Assembly: GCA_963205115.1 (NCBI GenBank) | Contig: CAUJHV010000050.1 | Span: 21,076 to 85,075 of the forward strand | DNA length: 64,000 nucleotides | Direction: 5' to 3' | Source: Pseudomonadota bacterium | Lineage (GTDB): Bacteria; Pseudomonadota; Gammaproteobacteria; Burkholderiales; Burkholderiaceae_C | Part shown: one piece after another, positions 59,352 to 64,000 of the stretch | Layout: the number at the start of each line of letters is the position of its first letter | Position numbering within the stretch: position 1 is the first letter of the stretch | Program-made: the position numbers and the translations under genes | The notes under the pieces: generated by a model | What the model saw: the letters and a program-made list of their open reading frames with translations, nothing else | What the model was told of the DNA's origin: nothing | Database searches by the model: none

Positions 59352-60566
59352 ATGACCAATTCCGTCAGCCCCCCGCCCCCCGAAACCGGCAGCGCCGTAG
59401 GAACGGGCCGCGCAGTCCCCGGCCCGCTGGCCGGCCTGCGCATCGTCGAGTTCGCGGGCATCGGCCCCGGCCCCTTCACCGGCATGCTGCTGGCCGACAT
59501 GGGCGCCGACGTGATTCTGGTCGAGCGCGCGGCCGACTTCGCTGCCGCGCAGCAGTACCCGCGTGCCGCCCCCAACCGAGGCAAGCGCTCGATCGCGCTG
59601 GACCTCAAGTCCGAGGCCGGCCGCGACGCCGTGTGGCGCCTGCTCGCCTCGGCCGACGCGCTGATCGAGGGCTACCGGCCCGGCGTCATGGAGCGCCTGG
59701 GGCTGGGCCCGGAGGCGGTAGCGGCGCACAACCCCCGGCTGGTCTACGGCCGCGTGACCGGCTGGGGCCAGACCGGCCCGCTGGCCCAGGCTGCCGGACA
59801 CGACATCAACTACGTCGCGCTGACCGGCGTGCTGAGCACCGCCACCCGTCCCGGCCAGGCTCCTCTGACGCCCCCCACCCTGGTCGGCGACATGGGCGGT
59901 GGCGCCATGTTCCTGGCCTTCGGACTGCTCTGTGCACTGCGCGAGGCCGAGCGCTCGGGGCGCGGCCAGGTAGTGGACGCAGCGATGATCGACGGCGTGG
60001 CCGCCATGAGCAGCCTGATCCACCAGATGCGCGCCAACGGCTTCTGGGATTCCCGACCCGAGCGCAACCTGTTCCTGAACGCTTCCCCGTTCTACGAGGT
60101 GTTCGAATGCGCCTGCGGGGGGTACATCACTCTCGGCGCGATCGAGCCGCCCTTCTACGCCGAGCTGCTGCGCCGCCTCGAACTGGACGACATGGACCCG
60201 CGGCAACAGTACGACCACCGCGCATGGCCGGCGCTCAAACAACGCGTGGCCGAGCAGATCCGCAGCCGCAGCCGGGCCGAGTGGTGCGAGCGCATGGAGG
60301 GCAGCGACGCCTGTTTCGCCCCGGTGCTCAGCCTGGACGAAGCCGCCACCTATCCACACAACGCCGCGCGCGGCCTTTTCATCGACCTGCCGGTCGACGG
60401 CCGCCTGCAACGCCAGCCGGCGCCTGCCCCCAGGCTTTCCGCCACCCCCGCAAGAATGCCTGCGCCTGGGGCACGTTGCGGCGAGCATACGGATGCAGTT
60501 CTTGCGGAGCTGGGCCTGACTGCACAGCAGATTGCGCAGATGCGGGCAAGCGGCGCCTGCGCCTGA
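59352..60566 (+). CDS. CoA-transferase family III / alpha-methylacyl-CoA racemase-like protein
   Basis: 404 residues of the CaiB-BaiF/AMACR family: LAGLRIVEFAGIGPGPFTGMLLADMGADVILVER at residues 26-59, then KRSIALDLKSEAGR and an aspartate in AAGHDINYVALTG matching the racemase type. AMACR inverts the 2-methyl centre of branched acyl-CoAs such as C27 sterol acids so that the (S)-specific dehydrogenase can act; BaiF-type members move CoA between bile acids. Either suits this cluster. The gene is alone on the plus strand, convergent with the LuxR gene. Confidence 0.8.
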   Translation: MTNSVSPPPPETGSAVGTGRAVPGPLAGLRIVEFAGIGPGPFTGMLLADMGADVILVERAADFAAAQQYPRAAPNRGKRSIALDLKSEAGRDAVWRLLASADALIEGYRPGVMERLGLGPEAVAAHNPRLVYGRVTGWGQTGPLAQAAGHDINYVALTGVLSTATRPGQAPLTPPTLVGDMGGGAMFLAFGLLCALREAERSGRGQVVDAAMIDGVAAMSSLIHQMRANGFWDSRPERNLFLNASPFYEVFECACGGYITLGAIEPPFYAELLRRLELDDMDPRQQYDHRAWPALKQRVAEQIRSRSRAEWCERMEGSDACFAPVLSLDEAATYPHNAARGLFIDLPVDGRLQRQPAPAPRLSATPARMPAPGARCGEHTDAVLAELGLTAQQIAQMRASGACA

Positions 60567-60620
60567 GTGCGCCGGCCCGGCGAGAAGCACGTCCCCGGAA
60601 ACGCCGGCCTTGCAACCCGG

Positions 60621-61802
60621 CTACTTCTCTACGGCGCCCAGCCAGGCCACGCTGTTGAGGAAGATTCGAACCAGCTCGGTCTGGCGGCGCACACCGGTCT
60701 TCGAGAAGATGGACCGCAGGTGCGCCCGGGCGGTGTTGCGGCGGATATTGAGTGCCTCGGCGGCCTCCTCCAGCGACAGGCCGTTGGCCAGCTGGATGGC
60801 CAGCGCGGTCTCGGCCGGCGTAAGCTGGAACAGCTGCTGCGCCAGCCGCACCGGCGGCTGGGACTTGCCTTCGGTATCGCGAACGAACACCGCCACGCTG
60901 GGGCGCTGCTTGCCTTCGGTCCACTGGTCAGGCGACACGCTTTGCACCACCACGCCCCAGCTGAGCTGGCCAGAGGGCCGGCTGACCGACATCGCCTCGG
61001 TCAAGCCCATGGCGGCGGCCTGCGGGTGCGTCAGCGCGTCGCGCACTAGGCGTTGAAGCTTGCGGTTGTCGTTGGCGTAGGTAGCCTCAAGCTGCTTGCC
61101 GACCACGCGCAGGCCATCCTCCATGTCGAGGATCGCGGTGGCCGCCGGGTTGCACTCGATCACCTGGCCGGTCTGGTCCAGCACCACCACGCCGATCATC
61201 AGCTGCGCCATCGCATGGCTGTACAGAGAGTTGACCTTGCGGTCCTGATGCACCGACAGATGCAGGTTCAGCGCCCGCTTGATGTGGGGCAGCAGCAGCC
61301 GGCCCAGGGCCACATCGGCCGCACTGAACGGCGGTGCGTCCTCCGGGCGGGTGACACGGAAGCCGTAGACCCCCCCATCGCGGGTACCGATGTCGGCGCC
61401 CAGCACATGGAACACGCCCAGCGGCGCACACCAGTCACGGTAGTAGGGCGAGGCGCGCCAATCGGCCTCGGAGATCACGTCCGCGATGGTCACCAGCCGG
61501 TCCGGCGGCATCCCGGTGAAGGGACTGAGGGCGATCTGCGGGTTACCCAGGTTGATGTTGTCGCGCCCCACCCCGGCCGAGACGATCAGGCCTCGGTCAT
61601 CAGCACCGCCCGGACGCACGATCAGCGAGGCGTAGTTGCCGCGCAGCTCGGCGCGCACCGCCTCCAGGCAGTCGGGCCAGCCGGCCGGGTCCAGCGCAGC
61701 TTCGTACAGCTTGTCCAGGATGCCGCTGAAGTGCTCGACCGAAAGATCGGCAGACACATGTGCGGGCATCGGCTTGGCGGGATCGGGGCGCAGTGGAATC
61801 AT
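60621..61802 (-). CDS. LuxR-type regulator, TesR/TeiR-like; candidate activator of the steroid regulon
   Basis: About 393 residues from ATG 61802. The N-terminal and middle parts resemble the ligand/PAS region of long LuxR-type regulators (VVLDQTGQVIECNPAATAIL in the PAS core). The C-terminus is a LuxR helix-turn-helix: LTPAETALAIQLANGLSLEEAAEALNIRRNTARAHLRSIFSKTGVRRQTELVR. Length and plan fit Comamonas TesR/TeiR, the activator of steroid genes. It follows the thiolase gene by 67 bp on the same strand and may be cotranscribed. Alternative starts: GTG 61838 or ATG 61769. Confidence 0.78.
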   Translation of the reverse strand: MIPLRPDPAKPMPAHVSADLSVEHFSGILDKLYEAALDPAGWPDCLEAVRAELRGNYASLIVRPGGADDRGLIVSAGVGRDNINLGNPQIALSPFTGMPPDRLVTIADVISEADWRASPYYRDWCAPLGVFHVLGADIGTRDGGVYGFRVTRPEDAPPFSAADVALGRLLLPHIKRALNLHLSVHQDRKVNSLYSHAMAQLMIGVVVLDQTGQVIECNPAATAILDMEDGLRVVGKQLEATYANDNRKLQRLVRDALTHPQAAAMGLTEAMSVSRPSGQLSWGVVVQSVSPDQWTEGKQRPSVAVFVRDTEGKSQPPVRLAQQLFQLTPAETALAIQLANGLSLEEAAEALNIRRNTARAHLRSIFSKTGVRRQTELVRIFLNSVAWLGAVEK

Positions 61803-61869
61803 GTGATTTGAGTGTATCGCCCGGTAACCGGCCACCACAGGCGGGTTGACCTCAAAGCAGGGAGGGAGC

Positions 61870-63072
61870 TCAACCCAATTCGAACAAACCTGCCGCGCCC
61901 ATGCCGCCGCCGATGCACATGCTCACCACGACGTAGCGCAGGCCGCGCCGGCGGCCCTCCAGCAGCGCATGGCCGACCAGCCGCGCACCGGACATGCCGA
62001 AGGGGTGGCCGATGGCAATGGCGCCGCCGTTGACGTTCAGTCGCTCGTCGGGAATGCCCAGTTGGTCGCGGCAGTACAGCACCTGGCAGGCGAATGCCTC
62101 GTTGATCTCCCACAGGCCGATGTCCTTGACGTCCAGGCCGTGCTTCTTCAGCAGCTTGGGAATCGCGAACACCGGGCCGATGCCCATCTCGTCGGCGGCG
62201 CAGCCCGCCACCGCCAGGCCGCGGTAGGTGCCCAGCGGAGTGAGGCCACGACGCTCCGCCTCGCTGCGGCTCATCAGCACCGACACGGAGGCCCCGTCCG
62301 ACAGCTGCGAGGCGTTGCCCGCGGTGATGAACTCGCCTTCGGGCACCCACTGGCCGTTCTTCCACACCGGCTTGAGCTTCGAGAGGCTCTCCAGCGTGGT
62401 GTCGGCGCGGTTGCCCTCGTCGCGCGTGAGGGTCACGTCCTCGTGGCCCGTGGCATTGCCCTCCTTGTCGAACAGCTGCTTGCGGCTGGCCAGCGGCACG
62501 ATCTCGTCGGCGAACAGGCCGGCGGCCTGCGCCGCCGCCACGCGCTGCTGGCTGCGCAGCGCGTACTCGTCCTGCGCCTGGCGGCTGACGCCGTAGCGGC
62601 GGCTGACGATCTCGGCCGTTTCGATCATCTGGATGTAGGCGGTCGGCGCAGCGGCCAGCACGGCCCGGGACTGTGCCCGGTGGCTGTTCTTGTACTTGTT
62701 CTGCACCAGCGAGATCGATTCCAGGCCACCGGCCACGGCGATGTCCATCTCGCCGGTCACAATGCCCTTGGCCGCGGTGGCGATGCTCACCAGGCCCGAG
62801 GCGCACATGCGGTCGATGGTCATGCCACCCACGCTCTCGGGCATGCCGGCGGTGTAGGTGCACAGGCGACCCAGGTTGTAGCCCTGGCTGCCCTGCTGGG
62901 CCGCGATGCCCAGGATCACGTCGTCCACGTCGGCGCCGTCCACACCGGCCTTGTCAAGCGCGGCGCGGATCACGTGGCCGCCGAGCACCGGCGCCTCGGT
63001 GTCGTTGAAGGCGCCACGGTAGGCCCGGCCGATCGGCGTGCGGGCGGTGGAGACGATCACTGCTTCGTTCAT
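61870..63072 (-). CDS. Acetyl-CoA acetyltransferase (thiolase), FadA5-like
   Basis: 400 residues with a complete thiolase active site: nucleophile Cys in DRMCASGL, NEAFACQ, INVNGGAIAIGHP-type His segment and CIGGGMGAAGLFE. Unlike the two Ltp2-type proteins it is a real thiolase. In sterol degradation FadA5 cleaves 3-ketoacyl-CoA side chains, releasing acetyl-CoA or propanoyl-CoA. It is third in the minus-strand group SDR-MaoC-thiolase-LuxR at the right end. Confidence 0.88.
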   Translation of the reverse strand: MNEAVIVSTARTPIGRAYRGAFNDTEAPVLGGHVIRAALDKAGVDGADVDDVILGIAAQQGSQGYNLGRLCTYTAGMPESVGGMTIDRMCASGLVSIATAAKGIVTGEMDIAVAGGLESISLVQNKYKNSHRAQSRAVLAAAPTAYIQMIETAEIVSRRYGVSRQAQDEYALRSQQRVAAAQAAGLFADEIVPLASRKQLFDKEGNATGHEDVTLTRDEGNRADTTLESLSKLKPVWKNGQWVPEGEFITAGNASQLSDGASVSVLMSRSEAERRGLTPLGTYRGLAVAGCAADEMGIGPVFAIPKLLKKHGLDVKDIGLWEINEAFACQVLYCRDQLGIPDERLNVNGGAIAIGHPFGMSGARLVGHALLEGRRRGLRYVVVSMCIGGGMGAAGLFELG

Positions 63073-63128
63073 GGGGAAACCTGGTTGCTCAATCGGTCAA
63101 AGGGGAGGCGAAGAGAGAGGCTGCTCGG

Positions 63129-63590
63129 CTACGCGAAGTAGAGACGGCTGATGGTGTCGACCACGCAGCCCGGTTTGTCCAGGCCCTCGATCTCCACCGT
63201 GACGCGCACGGTGACCTGCACCCCGTCGCCCGCGATGGCTTCAGCCGCCACCACCTCGCCGCGCCCGCGCACGCGCGAGCCCACCCTCACCGGCGCCGGA
63301 AAGCGCACCTTGCCGCAGCCATAGTTCACGCCCATCTTCAGGCGCTCGTAGCTCACCAGCTGGGGCATGAACAAGTTGGCCAGCGATAGCGTCAGATAGC
63401 CGTGCGCCACGGTGGCGCCGAAGGGGCCACTCTTTGCGCGCTCTGAATCCACATGGATCCACTGATGGTCGCCGGTGGCGTCGGCAAACAGGTTGATGCG
63501 TGCCTGGTCGATCCGCACCCAGTCGGTGCTCCCCAGATCGCGGCCCACCGCGGCCAGCACGCCAGCCACTGAGTCGAAGGAGTTGCTCAT
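63129..63590 (-). CDS. MaoC-family (R)-specific enoyl-CoA hydratase
   Basis: A 153-residue single hot-dog domain of the NodN/MaoC type, with the catalytic motif FADATGDHQWIHVD (D and H of the R-hydratase) and the GYLTLSLANLFMP segment. It would hydrate enoyl-CoA intermediates ahead of the adjacent SDR (oxidation) and thiolase (cleavage), making a beta-oxidation block. Gap to the upstream SDR is 4 bp. Confidence 0.85.
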   Translation of the reverse strand: MSNSFDSVAGVLAAVGRDLGSTDWVRIDQARINLFADATGDHQWIHVDSERAKSGPFGATVAHGYLTLSLANLFMPQLVSYERLKMGVNYGCGKVRFPAPVRVGSRVRGRGEVVAAEAIAGDGVQVTVRVTVEIEGLDKPGCVVDTISRLYFA

Positions 63591-63594
63591 CGCA

Positions 63595-64000
63595 TCAGGC
63601 CCGCTGCGACGAGACCGAGACCACCTCGCCGGTCATGTACGAGGAGTAGTCGCTGGCCAGAAAGACCATCACGTTGGCCACCTCCCAGGGCTCGGCACCG
63701 CGGCCGAAGGCCTCTTTCGAGGACAGCTGGTTGAGCAGCTCCTCGGAGGCCGACTTCTTCAGAAAGGCGTGGATCGCGATCGACGGCGAGACGGCGTTGA
63801 TGCGCACACCGAATTCGGCGGCCTCCATCGCCGCGCAGCGGGTCAGCGCCATCACGCCGGCCTTGGCGGCGGCGTAGTGCGCCTGCTCGACCTGGGCGCG
63901 CCAGCCCAGCACCGAGGCGTTGTTGACGATGACGCCCTTGCCGCGCGGCTGCATCACCTGCAGCGCGGCGCGAGTCATGCGGAAGGTGCCGGTCAGCGTG
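63595..64000 (-). CDS. Short-chain dehydrogenase, partial (N-terminus beyond window)
   Basis: The C-terminal 134 codons of an SDR; the gene continues past base 64000. Catalytic Tyr/Lys are in HYAAAKAGV, and the segment NNASVLGW precedes them. Residues LTGTF just before the internal ATG at 63978 show that the true start is outside the window. Probably the hydroxyacyl-CoA or hydroxysteroid dehydrogenase partner of the MaoC and thiolase that follow it. Confidence 0.82.
   Translation of the reverse strand, partial: TLTGTFRMTRAALQVMQPRGKGVIVNNASVLGWRAQVEQAHYAAAKAGVMALTRCAAMEAAEFGVRINAVSPSIAIHAFLKKSASEELLNQLSSKEAFGRGAEPWEVANVMVFLASDYSSYMTGEVVSVSSQRA

Noticed and set aside
1..64000. CRISPR arrays, tRNA, rRNA, replication origins, intact insertion sequences
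   Set aside because: None seen on reading: no regularly spaced repeats, no clover-leaf or rRNA-like stretches, no transposase genes.

Overview
The window is GC-rich DNA with very dense, mostly operonic genes. Gene content (a dmp-type phenol meta-cleavage operon, an hsdA-ksi pair, LuxR-type control) points to a Burkholderiales betaproteobacterium resembling Comamonas relatives. That assignment is an inference from recognised protein families. No rRNA, tRNA or CRISPR array was seen.

Region 1 (1-16.8 kb, all + strand) is aromatic catabolism. It opens with a branched-chain-amino-acid-type ABC transporter whose binding-protein gene carries an in-frame amber codon. The transporter genes run straight into the phenol hydroxylase gene dmpN, without dmpK/L/M in between. 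Then follow dmpO, dmpP, dmpQ, dmpB, a GlcG-like gene, dmpC, D, E, H, an SDR, dmpF and dmpG. This set takes phenol to catechol and, by meta cleavage, to pyruvate and acetyl-CoA. dmpI (4-oxalocrotonate tautomerase) is not present.

Region 2 (16.8-64 kb) is steroid/sterol catabolism. The anchors are ketosteroid isomerase (42.2 kb) and 3-alpha-hydroxysteroid dehydrogenase HsdA (42.6 kb), both matching the Comamonas testosteroni proteins at catalytic residues. Around them is the equipment for removing a steroid side chain: two CoA ligases, two acyl-CoA dehydrogenase pairs, MaoC/DUF35 hydratases, two Ltp2-type aldolases lacking a thiolase cysteine, an aldehyde dehydrogenase, an AMACR-type racemase and a thiolase. 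A KshA-like Rieske oxygenase, two Old-Yellow-Enzyme-type reductases and several SDRs probably act on the ring system. DUF1302/DUF1329, YCF48 and MMPL proteins plus two Spinster-like MFS proteins probably serve envelope transport. The operon from 41.2 down to 28.3 kb resembles the mycobacterial igr locus (chsE1/E2, chsH1/H2, ltp2).

The least expected observation is a 20-bp inverted repeat, CATCGTCC-N4-GGACGATG, present in degenerate form at eight promoter regions of region 2 only. In most cases a -10-like hexamer lies 22-23 bp after the GGACG arm. It probably defines a steroid regulon. The best candidate regulator in the window is the LuxR-type protein at 60.6-61.8 kb. A roughly 305-nt, ORF-less remnant of a group IIC intron sits directly after the terminator of the DUF1302 gene.
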